Part shown: in pieces, positions 40,112 through 51,989 of the stretch
How the letters are laid out: each line of letters opens with the position of its first letter
Position numbering within the stretch: position 1 is the first letter of the stretch
DNA from: Anagrus nilaparvatae
Lineage: Eukaryota > Arthropoda > Insecta > Hymenoptera > Mymaridae
Direction: 5' to 3'
DNA: 64,000 bases
Assembly (NCBI GenBank): GCA_022575985.1
Contig: JAKSXM010000231.1
Span: forward strand, 25,582,501 to 25,646,500
Notes under the pieces: generated by a model
What the model saw: only the letters and a program-made list of their open reading frames with translations
What the model was told of the DNA's origin: nothing
Databases searched by the model: none
Translations under genes and position numbers: made by a program

Positions 40112-41426
40112 CTTTGCATTCGTTAGCGTCTCTTGCCGTTGCTCTTGCCCATGGTCTGTCGAAATAAAATGGTTTACATTTTTCACAATCTCTTCCTGCT
40201 GTATTGTGCTTGCATTCGCACGCTAAAACCCCGTCTTTACTGGTAACGCATTTTGATGCGTGTCCATTGCATTTGCATCTTCCACCAACAGCAAAATCCG
40301 ATACAGCGTAATGGTGTGCTGGACTAGACATACCCATATTATTCGAATTGCTGTAGTAAGTTGTTGTTGGGGCAGATACGTAACTCATTTCTCTAAGTTC
40401 CAACATGGGTGTATCATCGTTATTTTGCAACATTTCTTGAGGCGATAAAACTTGGTGAACCGATGGCACAACTGTACCTAACCCATTGGCGAATAAACTA
40501 TTGCCTCTTGGTCCTTTAATTCGTGATTCTTCTCTTTCTCGTTTACCTTTCTCTTCAAGAGTCACCAAATCTTGGTTTTCGTTACTGTTTGGATTTTCTT
40601 GTGGCATATACAATCTGTTGAATATTACGCGGATATCGGTTGCTGTGACCCAATCTTGAAGAACCGGTGAATTGTCGAAATCAGGAGCGGATGGTCTTCC
40701 TTCTAATGTACTGAAAGCAATTCTTCCAGTTGTACCAAGCGCTTCGTTAGCAGAATAACGATGGCTGTCGGTACATCTAGCTTCTTGTTCGTTAGCTCTT
40801 GTTATGCTAGCGCGGTTTGGTCGCCCATAAACTTTTCTGCACATTGAAGAATAAAATTGAAATGGTTGCCAAGTTTTTCCGTAATCCATAGATTTATAAA
40901 TAGCAATTGAATCTGGTTTGGCAGCTTTTGGACAAAATTGTAAACTCACGTAAGTTAATTCGTATTTTTTACCAAGTGACAATGTCAATGTCACATTGTC
41001 AGGTGGTGACAATGGGCTTTGAGGTGCAACAATCGGATCACTTCTCCAACAAGTTACGTTGTTAGGATTATTTAAATCTGTTAAGTAACTAGCAGGGAAA
41101 CGACGTCTCGGAACGCCATCGTCACAGGTATGACACTGGCCTAAATTAGCATGATTCGAGTTACCAATTAACGATTGATCAACTGGAGGGTCGCAGTAAC
41201 GAGTTGGACCACCGAGTCCACACGTTGACGATGCAACAACCGGGCGTTCAAATGCGGCATTCACAAAATCTGGTATACATCGACGTGGACGATCTTCATC
41301 GTAACATGGATCATTTGGTTGCGTTTGACTGGAGAACATTTTATAAATTTCACTACCACCATAAACAACATCAAGTCTATTGATCACGAAGATCAAGAAA
41401 AATATCGTTACAGAATACTTTGGCAT
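40112..41426 (-). CDS. Netrin, first coding exon (partial gene)
   Basis: Netrins are secreted, laminin-related axon-guidance cues that bind DCC/Frazzled and UNC5 receptors. The ATG at 41426 opens a 438-codon exon ending at a GTAAGA donor (40111-40110 on this strand) in phase 1. Residues 1-23 form a signal peptide. Residues about 35-385 form the laminin N-terminal domain ([20 protein letters not shown], then TCGLGG, RYC and CHTCDD). A Ser/Asn-rich insertion of about 90 residues sits between RLYMPQ and [13 protein letters not shown]. The first laminin-EGF module begins [10 protein letters not shown] and runs to ANECK at the splice site. The remaining laminin-EGF modules and the NTR/C345C domain are not recognised in 1-40111, so the gene probably continues past the left edge. 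Codons are much less AT-rich than surrounding DNA. Whether it is netrin-A- or netrin-B-like cannot be decided. Confidence 0.95.
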
Positions 41427-42085
41427 TTTTATTTATTTTTGTCACTTTTTTCTATTACTTTATTAGAAAAAGATTATTACACTTTTTTTTATTTCGGTAT
41501 AATTTTGATGGGTACTTTTACTTTCTACTTTTTTTTATTGCAGTTACCAGAAACTTGAGGGTAGTAAAAATGTATGAGCTTAGTGAAGTTTCATGTTTTT
41601 TTTTATTTTGTTTTTCTTTATTATTTTTTTTTTATAACTTAAAGATCGTATATGTTTTTTTTTATTTTTTATGGCACTATAATACGTTACAATATAACGC
41701 GAATTTCATTACATTTTATAAAGTACTAGATGGCTCAGATCACTCGATGAGTTCCCCGGCACTTTTCCACAAGTGTAACCACGGTGGCATAATACTTTTT
41801 TAATGTATTTTTTATTTTTTTTTTGTTGAAAATACTTTTTTTTTATTATCAAACAATTAAAAAAAAAAAATTGACCACAAATGTTATTTTGCACACGATT
41901 TGGAAAAAAAAATTAATAAATATTAATAATTCAAGACATATTAAATAATTGCTTAAAAAGTAATTATTTTTTAGCACTTAAAAAAACAGCGAAATTTTGA
42001 AAATTTTTTTTACATAAAAAAAGAAATGTTATTACTTAGGAACTCGAAGGTATTATAGGTACGAACCGTCATGAGTGGCGGCTAG

Positions 42086-42145
42086 CCGGTAACTAAATAC
42101 TTCTTTGACTGAATTTTCTCTTCTGCTCTTGATCTTCTTCTCTTC
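42086..42145 (-). promoter_or_regulatory. Candidate netrin core promoter (initiator plus GAGA tract)
   Basis: On the minus strand an (AGAAG)n purine tract (about 42115-42155) is followed by TCAGTC at 42112-42107, an insect initiator consensus, placing +1 near 42110 and about 680 bp of leader before the netrin ATG. GA tracts next to TATA-less initiators are typical of regulated developmental genes in flies. No clear downstream promoter element was found at the expected distance. Confidence 0.3.
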
Positions 42146-42159
42146 TCTTCTCTTCTATA

Positions 42160-45100
42160 CATACACCTATGTGTTGTAGTAGTTTTGTTACCTCTCTACC
42201 CATATTACTATACTACCACCCTCAAAAAAAAAAAATAAAATAATATTATGTGCTTTCTCTTTCCCATTCACGCTGATGTTTCCTCTAGAAATGGGTGATC
42301 GCGCGCGCATCCCGTTATTTTTGTATTATTGCACATGGGCTATTTTATAATACCCGGCTTTTTTTTCGCGCGTGTATTTTGTGCTTTACATAGAAAATAC
42401 ACATTTTATTTTTTAACATCCCTTAATATACACGTGTATCTCAAAAATTTCTTACATACAAGTCTTTTTGTGTTGATTTTTTTTTAAGGGCTGGTCATAC
42501 TAACATAACGAATAAGATTTTTTTTATAGTCATGTGCACTATTTTATGAAAAAAAGCGCGTGCATATTACAAGGGAGGAAAGATATTTTGAAAAGAGAGT
42601 GTTTAGTTACTTTTTTTATTTTCATTTTAGAGGGTAAAAAAAAATAAAACACTCAGGAACGATACCGAGGTTGTTTTTTTTTTATATAAAATGAGAAAGA
42701 ATGGCTTAAAAAAAGGAAGATTCATGGAATTTATGTATAGTATGTACTTGGAATGAGTTTAAGAAAAATTGTTAGGGTGACAAAAAAAGCAGAGAGAAAG
42801 TTGGAAATTTCAAAGATCTTAATTAACTATCATGAATGATATACCTGAGATACAGAGTTTTTGAAGGAGTGTACTATAGAGTTAAAATTTTTTTTTTACT
42901 ACTTGTTTTTATAAATAGTCTATCGTTTAGTGTATCATACTTTTGAAGTTTTATGAAATAGTTGTACATTTATTTGAAAAAAAAGGTATGACATATTTAT
43001 TAAAAGTAGAAACGTCAAAAGACAATAACGTTGTTGTTTTTAAATCGTTATTCATTTGAATATACTTTCTTTTTGTTTTTATGAATCATATTTTTTTTGT
43101 GTTTACAAATTAATTTACGCGTTTTTAAAATATTTTTTTATTCTCTATTTTGTAATGCCTTTGTGATAATTAATACACCTTGCGTAACCTCGATCTTGCT
43201 GTGGCCGAGATTTATCACTTGAATGTTTAACAGCCTAAATTATTTTTAAAAAAATTTTTTCAGAAATGATTTCCAAATGTTCACTCACTATCGCGTTATT
43301 TTAGACACTCAAAATTAGCTAAAAAAAGGGAAACTTATTTTTGATGAATATGATTTTATGTTAACTAAATTATTAATTTTTGAGTCTTTTTGGACGATTT
43401 TACCTTGGATTTTACTGACAAAAATATTATGCTGTCACTGGTATAAAAAAGTAACACCACTCTCACCTTTTTAATGCATTCTTAGATACTAAATTAATGA
43501 CTGTAGGTGAACATTGGGGAATCATATCTTAAAAATATGTTTGCATTAAACTCATACGGCTGACATGGGCTAACTTTTTGGAGAAATTGGAAATATTTAA
43601 TAAGTTGATTTCCAGCCAATTTCCGAAATTCGAACCCCATCAAATAATATCAAAGATACTCAAAAATCAAAAAAAAATTTTTGTTGAATAGCCGGACGAA
43701 AAATAGAACTTTGTTTTAATCAAATGTATTAACAAAATGCTCATTAATTTAGTACTCATGAAGTTCTGAATATTAAAGAAAACAAAAAAATCAAATTTTT
43801 AAGCTATGAAGAGCTTTTTAGAGTACATGTTAATATTTTCCTGTGAAAATGCAAATTCAAGATCTAAAAAAGGCGTAAGAAAGTTTTGGCTTTGGTGATA
43901 TTATAAGATAATATATCTAGATAACTAGACTTGAATTTATATATATACGTGTACTCAAAGTACTTTTGCAGCTTTTGGGACTTTTTTCCAGCATATAGTT
44001 TTTCAGACTTTTTAAATTATAACTTCAAAAAAATAATTTTGGATGCATTTTAAAATGATTTATTAATTACTAAGCTCCATATTAATTAATCTAATTATTT
44101 TTCGTTCAACTGTAAAGTACACATATACTTGCCACTGATTTTAGTGCAAAGTTGTAAAATTTAGTTTGCAAATGATGATTACAGTTTAGTTGAAAGCTTA
44201 AATTAAACTAATTCCATTTTACATAAATATTAAGTAAAGTTTTGTCTTCAGATTTATTGTTTGTTTAATTAAAATCTAAAAATAATTGAATTTCTATTTT
44301 TCTTTGTCGAACATTTTTTGTAAAATAAAGTCGTATGAGCTTTTTAAAACAATCGTTAACTATAATTTATCAACTATTTTTATATTTTAAATGGAAAAAT
44401 TAATAATCCTTATTTAATTAATAAATCTGATTTATCTGTGTAAATTTAAAGTTTCTCCAAAAATTTAAATATTTAACCACATAAAGAGCCAGACTGTATA
44501 GATAATTTTAAGTAGTATATTTTAATCCCTATGGGCTTAAGTTTATCTACTCCAAGTTTGTTTAGCTATACTACTTAGCTCTCTGCAACGAATAATTTTT
44601 TTTATTTATCTAGATCTATCTTTTACTTATAAAACTGGTAAAAAGCAATTTTTAGGGCTATACGTATAACCCTCAAAAAAGTTAGTTTACCTTACAGAAA
44701 TATAATTTCAACCCCTCTGTGTTCCTTGAAAGAAAAATAAATTTTTTTTCTCCATATAGTTTCAAATTTTAGATAATAAAAAAGTATTTTTACTTATATT
44801 TCAACTTTTTTATTGCGTTTTTTAAATGTGCAATTCATATACGAGAGCATAAAATAGTTAAGTCATAAATAAGTCTTCAACTCCGCTGCAACAATGAAAT
44901 ATAACAGTTATAAAAAAAGTTTACGAAAAAATAATTTACCTGTGAATTATCAAATTTTACTATAATAAAATTTATCTCGTTAAATTTAGCATTAACTTTA
45001 TCCAAGATTTTTTCTCTCTAAATTAAGTCTGAAAAAAAGTAATTATAAAAATTACAAGTTATCTAGTAGTCTATTAAAAAATATAAATACGAACACATGA

Positions 45101-46049
45101 ACTCATTAAAAGTACAAAATAAAAAAAAATAACTCACTTTATTTAATGCCGATAATTTTTTTCATATTTTTGGATTATTTCCAAGTTTGTATTATTATCT
45201 TTTAATAGCATGAAGATACAAAGTAAATTTTTATTCAAATAATTTAAAATATCGGATTGTGTAATAAAAAAAGAGTTAAATGATAAAAAAAACGTATATT
45301 TAGTACTAATAATAAAGATAAAAAATTCTTACGACACTCTTTTTTATTGGGTATCACAATGTAGAAAAAAAATGAAGAGGAAGAAAATATTATTTTTTTG
45401 AATAAAAATATTATTTTTAAAAATTAATTAAATATTCATCAGATTTGTTATTACAAGAATAAAAGATAACATTAGCATTTAAAAGTATTGTAGTATCAAA
45501 AAAAGAGATATCTCATCGTTAAAAACCTCAAAGTTTATTATGCAAAAGCTCAAGGAAAAAAGATGATGAAGAGCGTTAAATTTCTTTTTTTTTTACAGCT
45601 CTTTTAATATATTCGTTGTTGAAGCTTCGTACACTTTTATTCTTTTTGATACATGAATAGCTAATACTCGTAACTTTTAAACATCGCTTTTGCTTTGTAT
45701 AAGAAACGAATATATTATCAAGTACTTATACGCAAAATAAAAAAAAGAAATCAAGTCATCTTTTTTTTTAATACTCATCATCTGTATTTATATTATTGTT
45801 TTACTTTTATTACTGCTTATTTTTTTATCTCCCAGAATTTACATTGTTAGTAATTTTTTTCTAGGCTATCAAAATATTTTAAAATACTGGGAGTCGATGA
45901 ATGATTTGCAAGTTGCAAGTTGCTCACTATAACTGCTTTCATTTTTTTAATCCTTTGGCAGCTTCCACAACAAATAATGAAGTTTGTGTTATGGTTGATC
46001 TGTAGGAAGGAAATGTGCCGATTAATTTAATTTTTGTGTATGGTACACG
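42160..46049. other. Non-coding region upstream of netrin
   Basis: No exon is seen. A GC-richer block at 42270-42390 contains GATCGCGCGCGCATCCCG and CGCGCGTG and may be regulatory. The remainder is AT-rich without clear repeats. Confidence 0.35.
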
Positions 46050-46302
46050 TACACTGTAAAAAGTAACTTTCTTATATTCACAAAAAAAATCGAAAATAAT
46101 CGTAAATTTACTAAATTGATTAACAACAAATTCGAGAATTCTCGATTTTTTCTTGTAAATTTACGAAAACAAATCGGAAATACTCAAATTTTTTGTTAAT
46201 ATACTAAATTTAGTAAATTTACGATTTTTTTCGAAAAATTACTAACTTTTCGAGAATATTTTATTTTTTTTGTGAATCTAAGAAAGTTACTTTTTACAGT
46301 GT
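46050..46302. mobile_element. TA-CACTG-type MITE, copy 2 (intact ends)
   Basis: The element is bounded by TA on both sides. The TIRs are CACTGTAAAAAGTAACTTTC and GTTACTTTTTACAGTG. TA target duplication is typical of Tc1/mariner-like elements, an assignment based only on that. It has no ORF. Confidence 0.8.
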
Positions 46303-46319
46303 AGATATACATTTTCATA

Positions 46320-46740
46320 TACACAGTAAAAAGTAACTTCTTTAGATTCACAAAAAAAATAGAATTTTTTTGAAAAATTAGTAAATTTTCGAAAAAATTT
46401 GTAAATATTCGAAAAAAATCGTATATTTACTAAATTTAGTATACTAACTAAAAATTCGAGTATTCTCGAGTTTTTTTTGTGGATTCGCAAGAAAAATTAA
46501 TAATTTACAATTTTTTTTCGAAAATTTTCAAAAAATAGTTGTAAATTTATGAAAAATAGTTGTGTATTTACAACTTTTTTGGTAAATTCACAAAAAAAAA
46601 ATCGCGAATTATCGAATTTTTCGATAATATACTATATTTAGTAATTTACGATTTTTATCGAATATTTACAAAATTTTTTGAAAATTTACTAATTTTTTGA
46701 AAAAGTTCTATTTTTTTTTGTAAATCTAAGAAAGTTTTGT
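46320..46740. mobile_element. TA-CACTG-type MITE, copy 3 (right end damaged)
   Basis: The left end TACACAGTAAAAAGTAACTT begins 18 bp after copy 2 ends. The interior matches the copy at 37625 more closely than copy 2. The right end keeps TAAATCTAAGAAAGTTTTGT but loses the last bases. A frame at 46287-46490 is a by-product of the repeat. Confidence 0.75.
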
Positions 46741-46810
46741 AAATCTACGAAATCATAAAATTAACAATTTTTATAATTAATTTGTTGTAAAATTACTAAT
46801 CTGTACACGG

Positions 46811-49424
46811 TAGGCTTAAAAAAATTTAAATCCGATGGAAAATTACCTCGACTTTTTTTTTCTAGAAATTTTATATATGATGTAAATAGTGCGTAAAAAA
46901 ATTTTTGAGCTGATTCCCCGAGGGATTTAAATTTTTTGTGGGCGGATGTGAATTTTTGGTTGCTTTGAGATGCAATATTTTTGAAAAGTTTTTTTTTATA
47001 AATACTATTATTTAAACAAATGTGTGTACTCAAATATGAATGAAAAACTATCTTTGCGCATGAACATACTTAAATTTGTATGTATGTTGGTATGTGGGTA
47101 CGTATATGAGCTTGTATGTGTGAGTTAAATGACAATTAAAAACTTATAATTTATAAAATAAAAACTAATAAATAGATAAAAAAATATATGTATAATTAAG
47201 TATGTGTGGCTATGTATGTGTATATGTGAGGGCGTGAACTTATGTGTGACTTTATGTGTATTTGTGTGTGCATTTGTGCATTTCCACGAGAAAATACGTC
47301 TTATGAGCACCAAAAATGAAAAAAAAAAATTGACGAGGCCGCGATTACCACCATAATTTTCTGGTAGTTTGGACTCTATAGAATGCAAAAAAAAAACGTG
47401 AACATGGAATCGGCGATGGATGCCAAGAAGATTTTGCCACTTTTATGTCAAAAAGCACGTTTTTCGTATCTCAGCTACCCCAAATTTTTAAAAAAAATTT
47501 TTAGGTAAATAAAAATTAAAAAAATAAAGATAAAAAATTTTATTTCCAGGGAAAAACCACTCCAGAAGAAAAAAAACTTTTCTTTTTACGATGAAATTTA
47601 GCCAAGTTATCATCAATTTAATGTTTTACTCAAATTTGTCTTAAGAAAGATTGAAGTTTTATATTAAAAAAATCTTGTTTCTGAATTTTAAACATGCATT
47701 ACTCGCTTGATTTTCATCGTAAAATAACAGTTTTTTTTTAATATCGATTAATTTTTTCCCGAGTATTCATTTCTTGAAGAAAAAAAACATTTTTTTTTAC
47801 CACATTTCAACTCTTAGGTCAAAAATCAATGAAAATCTGTGTTAAATAAATTTTGCTACTTACAGCATTCAAAGTTTTTTGATCTAAAAATTAAACTTTT
47901 GTCAATAAAAATGATTTCTTTTTTGAAGAAATGAATACTCTGGGAGAAATTAATCGATATTAAAAAAAAATTTATTATTTTACGATAAACATCAAGCTAG
48001 TAATGCATGTTTTAAGTTCAGAAACAGGCTTATTACAATAGAATTTCAATCATTTTTAAGACAAATTTCAGAAATAATATGCATTATTCGCTTGATTTTC
48101 ATCGTAAAATAATAAATTTTTTTTTTAAATCAATTAATTTTTCCCTGAGTATTCATTTCTTAAAGAAAAAAAAATCATTTTTACTGACCAAAATTCAGTT
48201 TTTAGCTCAGCAACTGTGTTAAGTAAATTTTGCTACTTACAGTTTTGACCTGAAAATTGAAATTTTGTCAAAAAAATGATTTTTTTTCTTAAAGAATTGA
48301 ATACTCAGGGAAAAATTAATTGATTTAAAAAAAAAATTTATTATTTTACGATGAAAATCAAGCGAGTAATGTATACATTACATATGTTTAAAGTTCAGAA
48401 ACAGACTTTTTTTAATATTTTTTAAGACAAATTTGAATAAAATCTTAAATTGACGATAAATTGGCTAAATTTCATAGTACAAAGAAAAGTTTTCTTTTAT
48501 TCTGGAGTGGTTTTCCCCTAGAGATCATTTTTTATTTTACATAAAAATGAAAAATTTGTTATTTATTAAATAAAATTTATTCCCTAAAATTAAATTTTTT
48601 AAAGTTATTTAGATTTCCCACTCTCCCCAAAATGTATTTACGCATAAATACCCACACAAATACACATACAGTAACATATACGTTTACACTAACACATACA
48701 CACATATACAGATACACATACATACTCATACATACACTGAAAAAAAAATCCGCTTGCCGCAAGCGGAATAATTCCGCTTGCGGCTAGCGGAATTCCGCTT
48801 GTGGCTAGCGGAATTTTTTTTTCTTTGCAAACAATTGCAAATGATTTGAAACGTAAAGAAAATTTAAAAAAAACATTTTTTCTTTTCTTTTTCCAAAATT
48901 TTCTCAAATCTCGTCATACCGAAATACGCATATCCCAAGTAAGCGGGAAAAAATTTTTTTTTAAATTTTCTTTACGTTTCAAGTCATTTGCAATCGTTTG
49001 ACGAGAAAAAAAATTCCGCTTGCCGCAAGCGGATTTTTTTTTCAGTGTATATTTTTTTATCTAAAAATTAGTTTTTTTTGCATAAATTATAAGTTTTTAA
49101 TTGTCATTTAACTCACACATACAAGCGCATATACGCATACACATACCAACATACATACAAAATTAAGTACATTAATGTGCAAAGATAGTTTTTCATTCAT
49201 ATTTGAGTACACACATTCGTTTAAATAATAATATTTATAAAAAAAAACTTTTCAAAAATATTGCATCTCAAGCAACCAAAAATTCACATCCGCCCACAAA
49301 AAATTTAAATCCCTCGGGGAATCAGCTCAAAAATTTTTTTACGCACTATTCACATGATATATAAAATTTCTAGAAAAAAAAAGTCGAGGTAATTTTCCAT
49401 CGGATTTAAATTTTTTTAAGCCTA
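46811..49424. mobile_element. Large foldback element (2.6 kb) with a nested insertion
   Basis: The TIR starts TAGGCTTAAAAAAATTTAAA and reads ATCCGATGGAAAATTACCTC inward; its complement closes the element at 49424. The arms match over several hundred bp, including a stretch of GTAT-rich microsatellite and GGGCGGATGTGAATTTTTGG. The centre (about 47540-48530) is a further inverted repeat around 48050, itself built of four alternating copies of a CATCGTAAAATAATAAATTT block. A separate element at 48735-49047 interrupts the right arm. Reading frames here are shadows of repeats. Confidence 0.85.
48735..49047. mobile_element. 313-bp MITE nested in the foldback arm
   Basis: TA flanks both ends, with TIRs CACTGAAAAAAAAATCCGCT and its complement ending CAGTG. 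GCTTGCCGCAAGC lies just inside each end, and the left side also has two further copies of the GCTTGxGGCTAGCGGAATT block. A second internal inverted repeat uses AAATTTTCTTTACGTTTC. The flanking foldback arm resumes its symmetry on either side of the insertion. Confidence 0.85.
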
Positions 49425-49447
49425 CTACATGTAGTAATATATTGTAA

Positions 49448-50049
49448 AGGAGAGTTCACTACTTTTGAAACACCAAATTACATCAAATGATTAAGGATGT
49501 ATTTATTATGTTGGAAAAACACGCCGACCACTCTCCATTCATACCAATAGGTCTTCTGGGCCTAGAAAATTAGGGCCTTAAAAATTAGGCCAAATTCTTC
49601 TGGTTATTCTATTTTTTTAGTGTATTAGCCAATTAATCAACTGGTCATTTTTGGTCCAAAATGAACAATTTTTAAATTTATTTAAATCGCTGCTGTAATT
49701 TTTGAGTAAATTAGATTAATATTTATATTAAATTATTATTATATTTATATTTTTATAGGTTTTACAAGTTTTCTACAAGCTTCAAGTTCTCAAAAATTAT
49801 TTACTTGTCACTTTACGATAATTTGTTAACCAGATATGATCATTTAAATCAAAAGTATTTTTGTTAATTTTTGAGGTTGCAGCGTTTTATTAAAAATTAC
49901 CAAAAAACCCTATTTTATATAATATTGCTGTGAGCTTTGCGTTTCTAGAACCAAAAGGCCCATTGGTGGTCGGCATGTTTTTTCAATATATTAAACTCAT
50001 TCATAATCATTTGATTTAATTTGGTGTTCTAAAGGTAGTGAACTCCCCT
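49448..50049. mobile_element. TIR element with TGTAA target duplication
   Basis: The TIRs are about 80 bp, starting AGGAGAGTTCACTACTTTTG on the left and AGGGGAGTTCACTACCTTTA on the complement of the right end. TGTAA occurs directly outside both ends (49443-49447; 50050-50054); a sixth base (T) also matches. No ORF is present. It starts 23 bp after the foldback ends. Confidence 0.8.
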
Positions 50050-50162
50050 TGTAAGTGCACATTTTAATTACTCATCGAAAATCGTTTAATGTTTAAAACT
50101 ATCTTGGTTATTAATAATAAGTTATGTCACAAAAAATAGGACGTAATTCGTAAATTATGGTT

Positions 50163-51988
50163 CCCATGTAAAAAAGTTGATCATGATTATATACAAATTG
50201 TATACATCAGTGAATACAGAAAACTGTATACTAAAATGATTCTAAACAATTTTTCACTTAACTCTAGATTTTACGGCTCCAGGAACCCTAGAAACCTAAA
50301 ATTAAAAAAACGCTATTTTCTATAATTTTTCCAATATCTTTAATTCCAAATCTGTATAATCTTCTTATTAGTTTTACATTAAATTTTTTACAGATTATTA
50401 ATCTTCTAATGATTAATTTTACAAAAGCTTCTTTTATTTATCACATATTTTCAAAGACTTTTGTTCACAAATTGATTTCGAAACACACTTATGAAAAAGT
50501 TCTTCCGAGTCTTAATTTGTGCACATAATTATTTTGTTTATTAATTTTTCAATTTAAAATTAGTATTTATTTTTCAAATTTTTTTTTCATAAATATAACA
50601 TTTTATATCTTCTAGATCGTATATAATTGAAAAATTGTATAGAATCATTTTATATACAGCTTTTCTGTATACAATGATGTATATGTTACACCCGATTTGT
50701 GAAATTGACCATGAATTGGTCAAGTAAAATGACCAATTCGTGAACTGGTCAAATTTAAGAGATGTGTTAACCAGTTCGTGAAATGGTTAATTTTTTTTTA
50801 CCAATTCGTGAAATGGTAAAAAAAAATAAAATTTATTTCACAAATGGGTCAACGACATTTTATTCTTTATTTTGGATACTTGTAAAAAATTATTAGGAAC
50901 TATTTTTTTTTTTATAACTGAAATCAACAAACTTTATTTATTTCTAAACCAATATAATTAATAATTATTATAATAAATAATATAATAATTTTTTTTTAAT
51001 TTTATTATATTTTTAGTACATTTCACTTTTCAAAAAATTTTATTTTTCCCAAAAATAGTAAAAATTGAATATCTCCAAAAGTACAATAGCTGAGTCGCAA
51101 AACTATGGCCTATGTCACCCGCAATAGTACATTTTAAACCAAGGGAGCAAAAAAAAAAGAATGGCCCAGATCGCTCGTTAATTATTATTCCAGTAGGGTG
51201 AAAACGCGATCTCGTTGCGGGGCAAAAAAAGTGTTTTCGGCCCGCTAGGAAGAAAATATAATAACGCTATCTATTATTAACGTTATAATTAAGAGATTCT
51301 GACTGTAAAATGGATCGCTTGTAAATTTTTTTATTTCAAACTAATTTAAAGTAGCGCGGGTAAACGGCGAAACTTTGATGGCTCGACATACTCGTCGAGA
51401 ACCCAAATATCGAAAAATCTCATAAATAAACTGAGTATGTTTTGGCCTAATCTAAAAATCTAGGCTATTCCGGGCTGTCATACTTTAACTTTTTGTTCCG
51501 AAAAATTGGCCAACTTTTTGACCTGTAACTTTTTCCAGAACCCGCGGCCAAAAAAACCAGGATACGAAAGTGAGTATGTTTTGGTCTTGGCTATCTCTGA
51601 AAAGAAATTCAGCTGTCAATTTTTGTTACAAAATTTTTAAAAACGTTATCAAGTTCAAATATAATAAAAATTGAATATCTCCAAAAGTACAATAGCTGAG
51701 ATAAAAAACTATGGCCTATGTCACCCGCGAACTTTTCTTTATTTTCTTTATTATAAATTTTCAAATATATATAGTATAGTAAGATAAATATATAAATAAT
51801 TTTTTTTCCTCATATTTATTTTAATATTTTCCTACTTTTGCAGCTTGCAATTTTCAAGAAATACGCTTAACGTAAACAAACCGTTGAATTTTCTTAGCAT
51901 TGACCAGTTCTTGAATTGGTCAATTTCACAAATGGAGTGTAACATATACAATTTGTATATATAATCACGATCAACTTTTTTACATGGG
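50163..51988. mobile_element. TIR element split by a nested insertion
   Basis: TIRs of about 100 bp begin CCCATGTAAAAAAGTTGATC and continue through ATACAAATTGTATACATCA and AAAATGATTCTAAACAATTT. The right TIR is cut in two: its inner part is at 50622-50683 and its outer part at 51945-51988, with another element between. Without the insertion the host element would be about 565 bp. Confidence 0.8.
50684..51944. mobile_element. Nested 1.26-kb element with palindromic subterminal motifs
   Basis: The ends are TGTTACACCCGATTTGTGAA and the near-complement finishing GGAGTGTAACA, with TA on both sides. Four imperfect palindromes of the type ACCAATTCGTGAAATGGT lie in 50706-50820 and one more near 51901-51930. 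An internal direct repeat of about 80 bp (AAAATTGAATATCTCCAAAA ... CTATGGCCTATGTCACCCGC) occurs at about 51058-51124 and 51667-51731. The DNA between these repeats is GC-richer (51140-51640). No long ORF was found. Confidence 0.75.
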
Positions 51989-51989
51989 T

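Noticed and set aside
41319..41803. Plus-strand open frames opposite and just upstream of netrin
   Set aside because: Antisense shadows of the netrin exon and poly-T leader sequence; Phe/Leu-rich with no protein-like features.
46761..47388. Minus-strand open frames of 87-90 codons
   Set aside because: They lie inside the foldback arm, whose mirrored copy does not conserve them; the Thr/His/Ile-rich part is just the GTAT microsatellite.
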